DNA of 49,876 bases from Candidatus Cloacimonadota bacterium. GTDB taxonomy: Bacteria > Cloacimonadota > Cloacimonadia > Cloacimonadales > Cloacimonadaceae. Of the stretch, positions 35,555 through 43,862 are shown piece after piece. The position numbers and the translations under genes are program-made. The DNA lies in NCBI GenBank assembly GCA_028706475.1, contig JAQWBI010000011.1:1-49876 (forward strand), given 5' to 3'. The notes under the pieces were generated by a model. The model ran no database searches and was not told the DNA's origin. It was given only the letters and a program-made list of their open reading frames with translations. How positions within the stretch are numbered: the first letter of the stretch is position 1; each line of letters begins with the position of its first letter.

Positions 35555-35583
35555 CAATTTCTTGGCTGCTGGAATTATGTCAA
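35555..35583 (-). promoter_or_regulatory. Candidate promoter of the rpsU operon
   Basis: TTGACA (35578-35583, minus) with AAATTG 17 bases downstream, 38-66 bases before the rpsU start. It shows the same TTGACA plus AAATTG arrangement as the site at 22557. Confidence 0.4.
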
Positions 35584-35673
35584 GCAGGAAATTTGCTACA
35601 GGCGAAACATCGGCTCAATTGGCCTGGAAAAGGGCTACTGGCGGTAAAGACAGTCTGCAAAGCCAAAAAAGAT

Positions 35674-35702
35674 TTGACACAAATCAGTAGCACAGGACTC
35701 TG
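35674..35702 (+). promoter_or_regulatory. Candidate promoter of tnaA
   Basis: TTGACACAAA starting at 35674, 80 bases before the tnaA SD region. No TATAAT lies at 16-18 bases; TGCCTTTG occurs 21 bases downstream of the hexamer. No convincing TnaC-type leader peptide is seen. Confidence 0.35.
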
Positions 35703-35758
35703 CCTTTGGCACTAATACAATAAACTAACTACTAGAAAAATAAAATAACGGAGTAACA

Positions 35759-37135
35759 ATGAACACACAACCTTATGCAGAACCTTGGCGCATCAAAATG
35801 GTGGAGCCTGTAAAGATCCTGAGCCGGGAAGAACGTGCCGCAAAGATCAAAGCCGCGGAATATAACCTCTTCAATCTTGACGCTGAAGACGTGTATATCG
35901 ATCTTCTTACTGATTCCGGTACCGGTGCGATGAGTGACCGGCAATGGTCTGCTCTGATGCAGGGCGACGAGAGTTATGCAGGGTCCCGCAGCTTTTTGCG
36001 CATGAAGAAGGTGATCAACGAAATATTGGGCTTTCCTTATGTGATACCCACTCATCAGGGCCGTGCCGCCGAAAACGTGTTGTTCTCTGCCACTATCAAA
36101 GCCGGAGACATCATTCCCGGTAATGCCCATTTTGATACCACCAAGGGGCATATCGAATTTCGCAGAGCCATTCCTGTGGATTGCACTGTGGACGAGGCCG
36201 GAGATCCCACTCTGGAGCTGCCATTCAAAGGGAATATTGATGTCAAAAAGCTGGAAGCCTGTATTGCCGAACATGGTGCGGACAACATTCCCATGGTGAT
36301 TCACACCGTTACCTGCAACACCGGAGGCGGGCAACCAGTATCCATGGCAAATATCAAGGCAGTCTCAGCAGTCTGCAAAGCCCATAAAATCCCGCTGATA
36401 TTCGATTCTGCCCGTTTTGCCGAAAATGCCTATTTCATCAAAGTGCGCGAAGATGGTTATCAGAATAAAAGCATCAAAGAAATCGTGAAAGAGATGTTCA
36501 ATTATGCAGACGGTATGACTATGAGTGCGAAGAAAGACGCAATCGTAAACATTGGCGGATTCATCGCTTTGCGTTCTTTGGAGACATATCGCGAGTGTGC
36601 TACGTTCAACATCATGTTCGAAGGTTACCTTACCTATGGCGGTATGAGCGGCAGGGATATGGATGCCCTGGCGGCAGGATTGATGGAGAGTACAGAATAT
36701 GACTATCTGCATGCCAGAGCATCTCAGGTAAAATACCTGGGAGACAAGCTCATTGCTATGGGAATCCCGATAGTAAAGCCGGCCGGTGGTCACGCCATCT
36801 ATGTGGATGCCAAAAGTGTATTTCCTCATATCCCGCAGATTCAATATCCTGCGCAGGTATTGGCGGTAGCATTATACGTGGAAGCGGGAGTTCGCGGAGT
36901 GGAGATAGGCACAGTATTGGCAGATCGAGATCCTGTGACCCGTGAAGAACGTCCTAGTAAAATGGAATTGCTGCGTCTGGCGATACCGCGCCGCGTATAT
37001 ACAAACAACCATATGGACGTGGTTGCGTGGGGCTTGGAGCAAATCTGGCCAAAACGCCAGAGCTACAAAGGCCTGAAGATAAAATACGAAGCGCCGATTA
37101 TGCGGCATTTCACCGCTACCTTTGAAACACTGTAA
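35759..37135 (+). CDS. tnaA: Tryptophanase (tryptophan indole-lyase)
   Basis: A 458-residue PLP enzyme degrading L-tryptophan to indole, pyruvate and ammonia. The beta-eliminating-lyase fold is complete: IDLLTDSGTGAMSDRQW, PTHQGRAAEN, GGGQPVSMAN, and the PLP lysine (second Lys, residue 259) in MTMSAKKD. Discrimination from tyrosine phenol-lyase rests on two positions. HFDTTKGH has Asp126, where TPL has Thr124, and GVRGVEIGT has Ile383, where TPL has the phenol-selecting Arg381. Both match tryptophanase. SD GGAG precedes the ATG. The gene appears monocistronic. It fits an amino-acid fermenter that obtains pyruvate from tryptophan and exports indole. Confidence 0.94.
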   Translation: MNTQPYAEPWRIKMVEPVKILSREERAAKIKAAEYNLFNLDAEDVYIDLLTDSGTGAMSDRQWSALMQGDESYAGSRSFLRMKKVINEILGFPYVIPTHQGRAAENVLFSATIKAGDIIPGNAHFDTTKGHIEFRRAIPVDCTVDEAGDPTLELPFKGNIDVKKLEACIAEHGADNIPMVIHTVTCNTGGGQPVSMANIKAVSAVCKAHKIPLIFDSARFAENAYFIKVREDGYQNKSIKEIVKEMFNYADGMTMSAKKDAIVNIGGFIALRSLETYRECATFNIMFEGYLTYGGMSGRDMDALAAGLMESTEYDYLHARASQVKYLGDKLIAMGIPIVKPAGGHAIYVDAKSVFPHIPQIQYPAQVLAVALYVEAGVRGVEIGTVLADRDPVTREERPSKMELLRLAIPRRVYTNNHMDVVAWGLEQIWPKRQSYKGLKIKYEAPIMRHFTATFETL

Positions 37136-37196
37136 ACATGTTTGATCATCGCGGGCTTCTTTATCCCTGATACCCGCATACCTTATATAGCCAAGC

Positions 37197-37237
37197 CGCA
37201 CTTTATGCTTGACACAAAGTGCGACTCGTGACTTTTG
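37197..37237 (+). promoter_or_regulatory. TTGACA overlapping an inverted repeat upstream of gcvH
   Basis: CGCACTTT (37197-37204) and AAAGTGCG (37216-37223) form a perfect 8-bp inverted repeat that encloses TTGACA (37209-37214). TTTG lies 19 bases downstream. This could be a promoter with an overlapping operator or, less well, the tnaA terminator, since no T run follows the stem. Confidence 0.35.
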
Positions 37238-37270
37238 GCTTGAAAATACAAAAAAATCCGGGAGATAAGC

Positions 37271-37651
37271 ATGAACATTATTGATGACCTGTTCTATACC
37301 GATAGCCACGAGTGGGTGAGAGTTGATGGAGACATCGCCACAATCGGCATTAGTGATTTTGCTCAGCACGAGCTGGGAGACATAGTTTTCGTAGAGCTAC
37401 CTGAAGTGGGTATGAAGGTTTCTGCCGGCGAACCCTGCGGATCCATCGAAGCCGTTAAAGCCGTTGAAGATCTCATCTCACCGGTTTCCGGGAAAATCAC
37501 CGAGCGCAACACCGATCTGGAAGACAGCCCTGATCTCATCAACAAATCCTGTTATGAAGACGGCTGGATCATGAAGGTACGCCTCAGCAACACCGATGAG
37601 CTGGAAAATCTGCTCAGTGCGGTAGAATACAAGAAGATTATTCCCGAATAA
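37271..37651 (+). CDS. gcvH: Glycine cleavage system H protein
   Basis: A 126-residue lipoyl carrier protein that shuttles the aminomethyl group between GcvP, GcvT and Lpd. The lipoyl domain is complete, with the lipoylated Lys63 in SIEAVKAVEDL and the conserved HEWVRVDGDIATIGISDFA and EDGWIMKV. SD GGGAG precedes the ATG. No gcvP, gcvT or lipoate ligase gene is present in the window, so it is a stand-alone copy here. It is the first gene of a plus-strand cluster and lies 23 bases before gmk. Confidence 0.97.
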   Translation: MNIIDDLFYTDSHEWVRVDGDIATIGISDFAQHELGDIVFVELPEVGMKVSAGEPCGSIEAVKAVEDLISPVSGKITERNTDLEDSPDLINKSCYEDGWIMKVRLSNTDELENLLSAVEYKKIIPE

Positions 37652-37674
37652 AAACCGGTTCGGTTTCGCCGTCT

Positions 37675-38298
37675 TTGATAGAAAAAAGCGATAGCTTCCT
37701 GATCATTCTCTCTGCCCCTTCTGGAGGTGGGAAAAGCACGATTTTACACGAAATCCTGCAGCGGTTGGATAACGTGGATTATTCCGTAAGCTACACTACC
37801 CGCAGCCCCAGAGGCGAAGAGCAAAATGGAGTTCACTATCATTTTGTGAATCAAAAGGAATTTGAAAATCGCAGAGCAGATGGAGACTTTCTGGAATATG
37901 CCAAGGTCTTTGGTAAAAGCTGGTATGGCACTTCCATCTCCTACATCAAGTCCCGCTTGGCGCTATCACGTCATGTGATAATGGATATCGATGTTCAGGG
38001 CGCTTCACAGATTGCCGCTACAGATATTCCCTATGTAAAGATCTTCATCATCCCGCCATCCATGAAGGTTCTGAAAGATCGGCTGATCAAACGGGGCACG
38101 GATAGTGCGGAGGATATCCAGAGAAGATTGGATACTGCAAAAAAAGAACTTGCCTGCATTCCTGAATATGATTACTTGGTAATCAATGATATATTGGAAG
38201 ATGCTATCCAAAATGTAATGAGCATTATCAAGGCGGAAGAAAACCGCATATCAAGATACAAGCAACCCATGCAAGGTTTCTTGGGAGAGGAGAAATAA
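37675..38298 (+). CDS. gmk: Guanylate kinase
   Basis: A 207-residue enzyme phosphorylating GMP to GDP. The P-loop is LSAPSGGGKSTILHEIL; GMP-binding and lid motifs are SYTTRSPRGEEQNGVHYHFV, FLEYAKVFGKSWYGTS and VIMDIDVQGASQIA. The only reasonable start is the TTG at 37675, with no clear SD and no in-frame ATG before the P-loop, so it may depend on readthrough from gcvH. The stop is directly followed by the omega-like gene, the standard gmk-rpoZ order. Confidence 0.96.
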   Translation: MIEKSDSFLIILSAPSGGGKSTILHEILQRLDNVDYSVSYTTRSPRGEEQNGVHYHFVNQKEFENRRADGDFLEYAKVFGKSWYGTSISYIKSRLALSRHVIMDIDVQGASQIAATDIPYVKIFIIPPSMKVLKDRLIKRGTDSAEDIQRRLDTAKKELACIPEYDYLVINDILEDAIQNVMSIIKAEENRISRYKQPMQGFLGEEK

Positions 38299-38733
38299 AT
38301 GATAAACGAAAAGATTGAAGGTTTCCTGGAAAAGGTAAACATGAACTACTTGTTCTGCCTTCTCTCAAAACTGGAAGCGCAGCGCATCAATCAGTTCCCC
38401 AGCTTCGTGAAAAACAAGTTTGACAAGAAGATAACTGTGTTGTCTATGGAACACGTTGCTGCCAATGAGGTCCCGGATTACATCAATGAACTGGCTGAAG
38501 CTGAACAAGCGATGGCTGCAGAGCGGGCCTTGTTTGAAGACAATGAAGAGGGCGACGATTTTACCGAAGAGACCATCGATGATTCCGCAAAGTTTGCCCG
38601 GGAAATCCAAGCTTCGGATCCCTCCGAATACGATAGCTTCGAAGTAGTGAAAGATCCCTTCGCAGAAAGCGATGACGACGAAGATATCGACGACTTTGAC
38701 GATGATGACGACGACGAAGATGACGATGAATAA
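38299..38733 (+). CDS. rpoZ: Probable RNA polymerase omega subunit with long acidic tail
   Basis: A 144-residue acidic protein starting at the base after the gmk stop, with GGAGAGG upstream. Residues about 12-62 resemble omega: NMNYLFCLLSKLEAQRIN...KKITVLSMEHVAANEV parallels the 'R..L...AAKRARQL...KP..IAL.EI..G.I' pattern. Position after gmk supports rpoZ. The second half is unusual: about 75 residues increasingly rich in Asp and Glu, ending in a nearly pure Asp/Glu run (DIDDFDDDDDDEDDDE). Normal omega is 60-100 residues. The tail could mimic nucleic acid or be a disordered modulator. Identity is inferred from weak similarity plus synteny, since key omega residues are poorly conserved. The stop overlaps the next start (TAATG). 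Confidence 0.65.
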   Translation: MINEKIEGFLEKVNMNYLFCLLSKLEAQRINQFPSFVKNKFDKKITVLSMEHVAANEVPDYINELAEAEQAMAAERALFEDNEEGDDFTEETIDDSAKFAREIQASDPSEYDSFEVVKDPFAESDDDEDIDDFDDDDDDEDDDE

Positions 38734-39395
38734 TGTCACGCCGTGCACTCGTTCAATATCTTGAACTCTTAAAACAAAGCGGCATCCGGTATCTGTATCG
38801 CAGTCCGGATTCAGATCCAGAGCAGCAGGACAGGCAGCAATTGCTGGACAGCCTGCGCACACGTTACTCAGATTGTACAAAGTGTCCTCTAGCCGCCGGA
38901 CGGATCAATCTGGTTTACGGAGAAGGTAATCCCTTTGCCACAGTGATGATCATCGGAGAAGCTCCCGGTGATAAAGAAAACCTGAGTGGCAGACCATTTG
39001 TGGGTGCTGCAGGTCAGCTTCTGGACAAGATGCTGGCTGCTATCCATCTGAATCGCGAAAACATATATATCGCAAACATTGTAAAATGCCGCCCGGAGGG
39101 GAACCGTAATCCAAGTCAGGATGAACGCTTGGCCTGTCTGCCATACCTGGTAGAGCAGATCCAAATCATCCGCCCCCGTATGCTTTTAGTGATGGGACTG
39201 GTGGCCGCACAGACACTCTTTGGAAACACAGAGACTCTGTCATGGAACCGCAGCCATCGCAACGAGTTTATGGGCATTCCGGCCTGGGCAACATATCATC
39301 CCGCCGCGCTCTTGCGCAATCAACATTGGAAACGGCCGGCCTGGGAAGACTTGCAGGAATTTCAAAAAGCATACGAAAGTCTGACAAATGCGTAA
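38733..39395 (+). CDS. udg: Family 4 uracil-DNA glycosylase (iron-sulfur)
   Basis: A 220-residue DNA-repair enzyme removing uracil from DNA. Four cysteines (48, 51, 119 and 135, in [14 protein letters not shown] and LACLPYL) supply the 4Fe-4S cluster of thermophile-type UDG. Catalytic motif A is [11 protein letters not shown], followed by [14 protein letters not shown]; motif B is [10 protein letters not shown]. The N-terminal 45 residues are variable. The start overlaps the omega-like stop by one base, and its own stop lies eight bases inside the next gene, so the cluster is translationally coupled. Confidence 0.95.
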   Translation: MSRRALVQYLELLKQSGIRYLYRSPDSDPEQQDRQQLLDSLRTRYSDCTKCPLAAGRINLVYGEGNPFATVMIIGEAPGDKENLSGRPFVGAAGQLLDKMLAAIHLNRENIYIANIVKCRPEGNRNPSQDERLACLPYLVEQIQIIRPRMLLVMGLVAAQTLFGNTETLSWNRSHRNEFMGIPAWATYHPAALLRNQHWKRPAWEDLQEFQKAYESLTNA

Positions 39396-40164
39396 GACAA
39401 TACTGCTATCCGTCATTCTCCTGATAGTAATCTCTTCCAGAGCCAAGGTTCTAATCTATGGTGATACCCGCAACTTCCCGGAGGTACACCGGGAACTGAT
39501 CGGAGAGGTTCAAGACCTGTGTGTGGAAGCCATCTTTCACACTGGGGATCTGAATCAAAGGGGAAAGGCGCAGAGTGAATACGACTCGTTCAAAGAGATT
39601 ATCTCTCCGCTAAAGGCTCCATTCTATGTTGCCAGAGGAAATCACGAAAAAGACCTTGCTCTATTCCTGGATAACTTCAGTTCAGCAGAGGGGCGCAGCT
39701 ATTATAGCGTTGTCCACGATTCCCTGAAATTCGTAGTACTGGACAGTAATCTCTCCCTCCTGCCCAATACCGGGCAATACCGCTGGATGCTAAATGAACT
39801 GGAAAGCGCCGATCTCCCCATAGTGTTGATTTTGCACCATCCCATCTTCAGTTCTGGGTATCATGGCGATGAATTGGGCTTGCAGTACTATCTGCCCCAG
39901 CTACTGAAGAAACATCGAGTTGCAGCGGTAATCAGCGGACATGAACACAGCTTTGAACACCTCAGATGGGAAGGTTTGAATTTCTTTGTGTCCGGTGGAG
40001 GCGGTGCACCTTTGCGGGAGAGGGAAAATCACGATCCTCGTTCTCTATACTTCAATATGACTCATCATTACAATCTCCTCAGCAGAAAGTCCAACTCCTT
40101 ACTGTGGCAGTGTTTTGACCTCCAAGGCAATTTGCTTTACGAATGCAATGTATATCTACCCTGA
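39388..40164 (+). CDS. Secreted calcineurin-like metallophosphoesterase
   Basis: A 258-residue exported phosphoesterase with signal peptide [19 protein letters not shown]. Metal-binding motifs follow in order: LIYGDTRN, FHTGDLNQ, ARGNHEKD, LILHHPIFSSG and ISGHEHSFEH. The first motif has Asp without the usual His two residues later, which resembles purple-acid-phosphatase-type enzymes rather than Mre11/5'-nucleotidase types. FVSGGGGAPLRE near the C-terminus also fits the PAP-like group. Substrate unknown. The gene starts eight bases before the udg stop. Confidence 0.88.
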   Translation: MRKTILLSVILLIVISSRAKVLIYGDTRNFPEVHRELIGEVQDLCVEAIFHTGDLNQRGKAQSEYDSFKEIISPLKAPFYVARGNHEKDLALFLDNFSSAEGRSYYSVVHDSLKFVVLDSNLSLLPNTGQYRWMLNELESADLPIVLILHHPIFSSGYHGDELGLQYYLPQLLKKHRVAAVISGHEHSFEHLRWEGLNFFVSGGGGAPLRERENHDPRSLYFNMTHHYNLLSRKSNSLLWQCFDLQGNLLYECNVYLP

Positions 40165-40170
40165 GTAAAC

Positions 40171-41004
40171 ATGAACAACAAGGTGCTGGCTATTAATGAT
40201 CTTTCCGGATTTGGCAATACTTCGCTGATGGCCTTGATTCCTCTTTTATACAAGTATGGGTTGGAAGTGTGCGCCCTACCTAGCTCCTTGCTTTCCTCCA
40301 ATACGTGTTTTCCTGGTTACCAGCTATTGGCTACAGATGTATTCATGAAGGATTGTCTGAAACACTGGCAGGAATTGGGGATGGAATTCGGTGCAATCTA
40401 TAGCGGATTCCTGGGCAATCCGCAGCAAGTGGATACCGTGCTGGAAGCGATTGAGACGCTTGCTATCACAGAAACACTTGTGTTGATCGATCCGGTAATG
40501 GCAGACAATGGTGAACTTTATCCCTGTTATGACGAACATATGATATTGGCTATGCGTCGTTTGATTGCAAAGGCAGACATTATCACTCCAAACTTCACCG
40601 AGGCCTGTTTTCTGGCTGGAATCGATCCCAGGGATGATGCGGGAGAAGAGTGTTTCAATACTATTTGCAACAAACTACACGATTTAGGAGCTTGTGAGCT
40701 CATCATTACAGGTGCTCCGGGCGTAAAGGACGGCTGTAACATTATCTATTCTGCTTCTCCAAATACACAATTACAAAGCTATGCGTGTCAATACATCCCT
40801 TGTTTTTTCACCGGTACTGGCGATATCTTCAGCACTTTGATGCTGGTCTATATGCTTAAGGGCATACCGAGACCGGAAGCCATCACCAAAGCTGCGGATT
40901 TCATCTACAATGCCATCAACCATTCTCTGGCCAAAGGAAGGGATGGCAGAGCCGGAGTGCTGTTGCAGGACATTCTGCAAACAGGAGAATATGGATGCCA
41001 GTAA
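40171..41004 (+). CDS. Pyridoxal/pyridoxamine kinase (PdxK/PdxY type)
   Basis: A 277-residue ribokinase-superfamily kinase making PLP or PMP from salvaged B6 vitamers. Motifs: AINDLSGFGNTSL at the substrate site, YSGFLGNPQQVD, LIDPVMADNGELY (metal and phosphate binding), IITPNFTEACFLAGI, and the anion hole with catalytic Asp in FTGTGDIFSTLML. It starts six bases after the phosphoesterase gene. PLP supply fits the local PLP enzymes (tryptophanase, glycogen phosphorylase). PdxK and PdxY cannot be separated by eye. Confidence 0.92.
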   Translation: MNNKVLAINDLSGFGNTSLMALIPLLYKYGLEVCALPSSLLSSNTCFPGYQLLATDVFMKDCLKHWQELGMEFGAIYSGFLGNPQQVDTVLEAIETLAITETLVLIDPVMADNGELYPCYDEHMILAMRRLIAKADIITPNFTEACFLAGIDPRDDAGEECFNTICNKLHDLGACELIITGAPGVKDGCNIIYSASPNTQLQSYACQYIPCFFTGTGDIFSTLMLVYMLKGIPRPEAITKAADFIYNAINHSLAKGRDGRAGVLLQDILQTGEYGCQ

Positions 41005-41043
41005 ATGATCGGGAATGCATGAATCCCGTACCGTGGAGTTGAT

Positions 41044-41883
41044 TTGTTTTTTCCCGGCGCTTGCGTAAGCGATCTGGACGGTACGCTGTTACCGCATAAC
41101 AGCACAATCAGCAGGGAAGACCTGCACACTCTGGAAGAGCTCTCCGAGAAAGGAATATGCAGAGTGCTGGCTACTGGCCGTTCGCTTTATAGTATGCGTA
41201 AAGTGGTGCCTAGAAGTGCTCCTTTCGATTATGTGATCTTTGCCACCGGTGCCGGGATAATGGATTGGCATAGCCAAGAGCTTATCTACAGTCAAAACTT
41301 GGACGGGGAGCAGATTAGCCGCGTTTGTGCTGTATTGGAGGAGTTAAATCTGGACTATATGCTGCACAACGCCATCCCTGAAACTCACCATATGCAGTAT
41401 AAGGCGTTCAATGGTATTCCGGATTTCCTGCAGCGAGTGGAGATTTATCGCGAGTATGCCACTCAATTGCGGGCAGATCAAGCCCCCAATTGGGATCAGG
41501 CCACTCAGTTCCTCGCCATTGTGGATAGCCACCGCAAGGATATCTATGACAGCCTGTCACGTCTTTTGCAACCTCTTACCATTATCCGCACCACATCGCC
41601 ATTGGATTTCTCCTCGCTGTGGATAGAGATCTTTGCTCCGGGTGTGAACAAGGGTAGTAGCTTGGAATACTTGTTGAAACACATAGGCTTATCTCTCTCT
41701 CAGAGTATGGTTGTGGGAAATGATTACAACGACTTGCAGATGTTGAAGATATGTCCGAATGCCTATGTGACGGCAAACGCACCGGAGAGCATGAAAAAAG
41801 AGTTCAGAACAGTAGGTCTTTGCAAGGACAACGGCTTTTCCGAGGCTGTAGAGCTTTGGCTGGAAAGTGCCGGACTTGGCTGA
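41044..41883 (+). CDS. Cof-type HAD-superfamily (IIB) phosphatase
   Basis: A 279-residue cytosolic sugar-phosphate or cofactor phosphatase. Motif I is VSDLDGTLLP (nucleophile Asp10, acid Asp12), motif II is LATGRSLYSM, and the late segment NKGSSLEYLLKHIGL supplies the motif III Lys. Motif IV is VVGNDYNDLQML, with Asn replacing the more usual Asp-Gly or Asp-Ser. A C2B cap lies between motifs II and III. The start codon is TTG, with GTGGAG upstream. It is 39 bases downstream of the kinase, and members of this family sometimes hydrolyse PLP, so the pair may balance B6 levels; that is an inference. Confidence 0.9.
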   Translation: MFFPGACVSDLDGTLLPHNSTISREDLHTLEELSEKGICRVLATGRSLYSMRKVVPRSAPFDYVIFATGAGIMDWHSQELIYSQNLDGEQISRVCAVLEELNLDYMLHNAIPETHHMQYKAFNGIPDFLQRVEIYREYATQLRADQAPNWDQATQFLAIVDSHRKDIYDSLSRLLQPLTIIRTTSPLDFSSLWIEIFAPGVNKGSSLEYLLKHIGLSLSQSMVVGNDYNDLQMLKICPNAYVTANAPESMKKEFRTVGLCKDNGFSEAVELWLESAGLG

Positions 41884-41937
41884 ACATCACGTAACTATAA
41901 AGATAAAATGAGAATAACTGGAAAAGAATAACTTGTT

Positions 41938-42267
41938 ATGAAAACAATCGTTTTGCTCTCAATTTCAAACATCTTCATGACCTTTGCCTGGTATGGTCAC
42001 CTGAAATACAAATCATCTCCCATTATCAAGGTGATCCTCATCTCCTGGTTTATAGCATTCTTTGAATATTGCTTCCAAGTGCCCGCAAACCGAATCGGCT
42101 ACGGTGTTTACAATGCCTATCAGTTGAAAACCATTCAGGAAGTGATTACTTTGGTTGTATTTAGTGTATTTTCTGTCCTATATCTCAAGGAAGAACTACG
42201 CTGGAATTATGTAGTGGGCTTTTTTCTGATCGTGCTGGCTGTGTTCTTCATCTTCAAGAAGTGGTAG
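41938..42267 (+). CDS. DUF486 (DMT-like) small membrane protein
   Basis: A 109-residue inner-membrane protein with four predicted helices. It matches the DUF486 family, with the conserved MTFAWYGHLK, the ISWFIAFFEYCFQVPANRIGY core and YNAYQLKTIQE. It is related to the drug/metabolite transporter superfamily but no substrate is known. Its 3' end overlaps the convergent AhpD-like gene by 14 bases. It is the last gene of the plus-strand cluster, 54 bases after the HAD gene. Confidence 0.9.
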   Translation: MKTIVLLSISNIFMTFAWYGHLKYKSSPIIKVILISWFIAFFEYCFQVPANRIGYGVYNAYQLKTIQEVITLVVFSVFSVLYLKEELRWNYVVGFFLIVLAVFFIFKKW

Positions 42268-42595
42268 CCAGCTCCTCCCAGTATGCCACGGCTCTGCGCA
42301 GATGTGGGATTACGATGGATCCTCCCACCACAAGGGCGATATTCATGGCTTCCAGCAGTTCGTCTGTGCTTACTCTCGCATTATAACACTGATCCAAGTG
42401 ATAACAGATACAATCGTCACAGCGTAACACCATGGAAGCTACCAAGCCCATCAATTCCTTGTGTTTGGCGGAAAGTGCTCCCTCAGAGTAAGCCGCTTGA
42501 TCCAAGGCAAAGAAGCGTTTGATATTCAAGTTGGCTTTGTCCAGAGTAATCTTCGTAAGCTTTGCCCGCTGTTTCCTGAAATCACTCACTCTCAT
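42254..42595 (-). CDS. Carboxymuconolactone decarboxylase / AhpD-fold protein
   Basis: A 113-residue all-helical protein with the AhpD redox motif CDDCICYH (Cys59, Cys62, His66) and the surrounding SAKHKELMGLVASMVLRC and STDELLEAMNIALVVGG. Such proteins act as thiol peroxidase-like or peroxiredoxin-reducing enzymes. It starts inside the alcohol dehydrogenase gene (four-base ATGA overlap) with SD AAGGAG, so the two are coupled; it could protect the oxygen-sensitive iron dehydrogenase or act in its pathway. The stop overlaps the convergent DUF486 gene. Confidence 0.92.
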   Translation of the reverse strand: MRVSDFRKQRAKLTKITLDKANLNIKRFFALDQAAYSEGALSAKHKELMGLVASMVLRCDDCICYHLDQCYNARVSTDELLEAMNIALVVGGSIVIPHLRRAVAYWEELATTS

Positions 42596-43692
42596 ACTCT
42601 CTCCTTCTGAACGCTTTTCAACAGCGACATCAGATCAGCTTTATCCGGTATTACCGGGCTGATCACGGTGTTTCTGGCGGCTAGAATCTGGTCTGTCCAA
42701 GAGTATAAAAGGGCATCGTCCGCATCCACTTTCAGCTTGATCGGAAACGCATCCAACCACTCCAGAAAACCTTCCATAGTCATGCCTAAACTGGCAAAAA
42801 GCTGATCCAGTTCTGCTTTTACAGCAGGATAATAGTAGCGCATGATGATCTCGATGAACATGCCGTTGGCAAGACCGTGTGGGGTGTTGTACTCTGTGGT
42901 GAAGGGGTAACCTATAGCATGCTGCAAGGTTGTGCTGGTATGTGCAATGGTGATGCCTCCATACATCGATGCCAAACACAATGCATTACGGGCTGGCAGA
43001 TAACCGGGATTCTTCAGGCAGGTCTGCAAGTTATCTTTGATGAGGGATATTCCGCGAAAGATCATGGGGTACAAGAGCGGATTACGCATGGAGCTGTAGA
43101 TGCCTTCAAGTAGATGTGAAAGCGCATCAATGGAAGTGTTCAGGCTGATCCGTGGAGAAAGGCTCAATGTGTATTTTGGATCCACTATCGCCAGCCGGGG
43201 GAAGAGCAATTCGCAACCAAAACCAGCCTTCTTGTGAGAGCTCTTGTCCGTTAGGACACTGTATTGCGTAGTCTCAGAGCCTGTTCCGTGAGTAGTGGGA
43301 ATGGCTACGATGGGGTAGGCATTCTGGTGCATTTCGGCATCGTATAACTGGTCAATCAGCAGGTCATTGGCAGCGGCTAGCGAGATGGCTTTGGCGGCAT
43401 CCAGCGGGCTGCCTCCTCCTATTCCGATCACAAAATCGCATGCCTCTTTTATGAGTTGCCCTTTCCCGGCTATGATCTGCGTAGTGTCGGGGTTTTCAGA
43501 GATTTCTGCAAATACACTGTGGGCAATACCCTTGGAATCCAGTAAGGGCAAAAGATCGCTCATCACTCCGCTTTTGACAGCGCTGCTTTTCCCACATACG
43601 ATCAGGGCTTTTTTGCCCATAGATGGTAAGTATGCGCCGGCTTCATTAAGGGCATCGGCGCCAAAGCATATTCTGGTTGGCAGGTACAGCAT
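42592..43692 (-). CDS. Iron-containing alcohol dehydrogenase
   Basis: A 366-residue group III dehydrogenase of normal length. The NAD(P) domain has LIVCGKSSA and DFVIGIGGGSPLDAAKAIS. The metal centre shows Asp and His in NTSIDALSHLLEG, His in LQHAIGYPF and His in NTPHGLANG. IPTTHGTGSETTQYSVLTD is the family's conserved segment. It likely interconverts an aldehyde and alcohol as a fermentative redox sink; butanol, ethanol, lactaldehyde or propanediol specificity cannot be read. SD GGGAG precedes the ATG. It forms a two-gene operon with the AhpD-fold gene. Confidence 0.95.
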   Translation of the reverse strand: MLYLPTRICFGADALNEAGAYLPSMGKKALIVCGKSSAVKSGVMSDLLPLLDSKGIAHSVFAEISENPDTTQIIAGKGQLIKEACDFVIGIGGGSPLDAAKAISLAAANDLLIDQLYDAEMHQNAYPIVAIPTTHGTGSETTQYSVLTDKSSHKKAGFGCELLFPRLAIVDPKYTLSLSPRISLNTSIDALSHLLEGIYSSMRNPLLYPMIFRGISLIKDNLQTCLKNPGYLPARNALCLASMYGGITIAHTSTTLQHAIGYPFTTEYNTPHGLANGMFIEIIMRYYYPAVKAELDQLFASLGMTMEGFLEWLDAFPIKLKVDADDALLYSWTDQILAARNTVISPVIPDKADLMSLLKSVQKERV

Positions 43693-43721
43693 GATATTAC
43701 TCCCAAAATGGTCTTTGAGCT

Positions 43722-43751
43722 AAATCAATACGAGCAGGGGCTGGGTGTCAA
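43722..43751 (-). promoter_or_regulatory. Candidate promoter of the alcohol dehydrogenase operon
   Basis: TTGACA (43746-43751, minus), 17-base spacer, TTGATT, 31-59 bases before the start codon. Confidence 0.4.
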
Positions 43752-43862
43752 GACATATCCGCATTATTTGTTGCAGGAACGTATAGCTGGTGTAGCACAT
43801 GTTACCGAAGTATGCCTTTCAATGGGCATCTCCATGGCTGCCTCAATGGTTAAAACTATGCC

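Noticed and set aside
35551-35715. 54-codon ORF with two tryptophans near the start, upstream of tnaA, as a TnaC-like leader
   Set aside because: No SD, much longer than TnaC, no conserved Trp-N11-Pro arrangement, and it overlaps the divergent rpsU promoter region.
35759-37135. Tyrosine phenol-lyase call
   Set aside because: Residues corresponding to TPL Thr124 and Arg381 are Asp126 and Ile383, as in tryptophanase.
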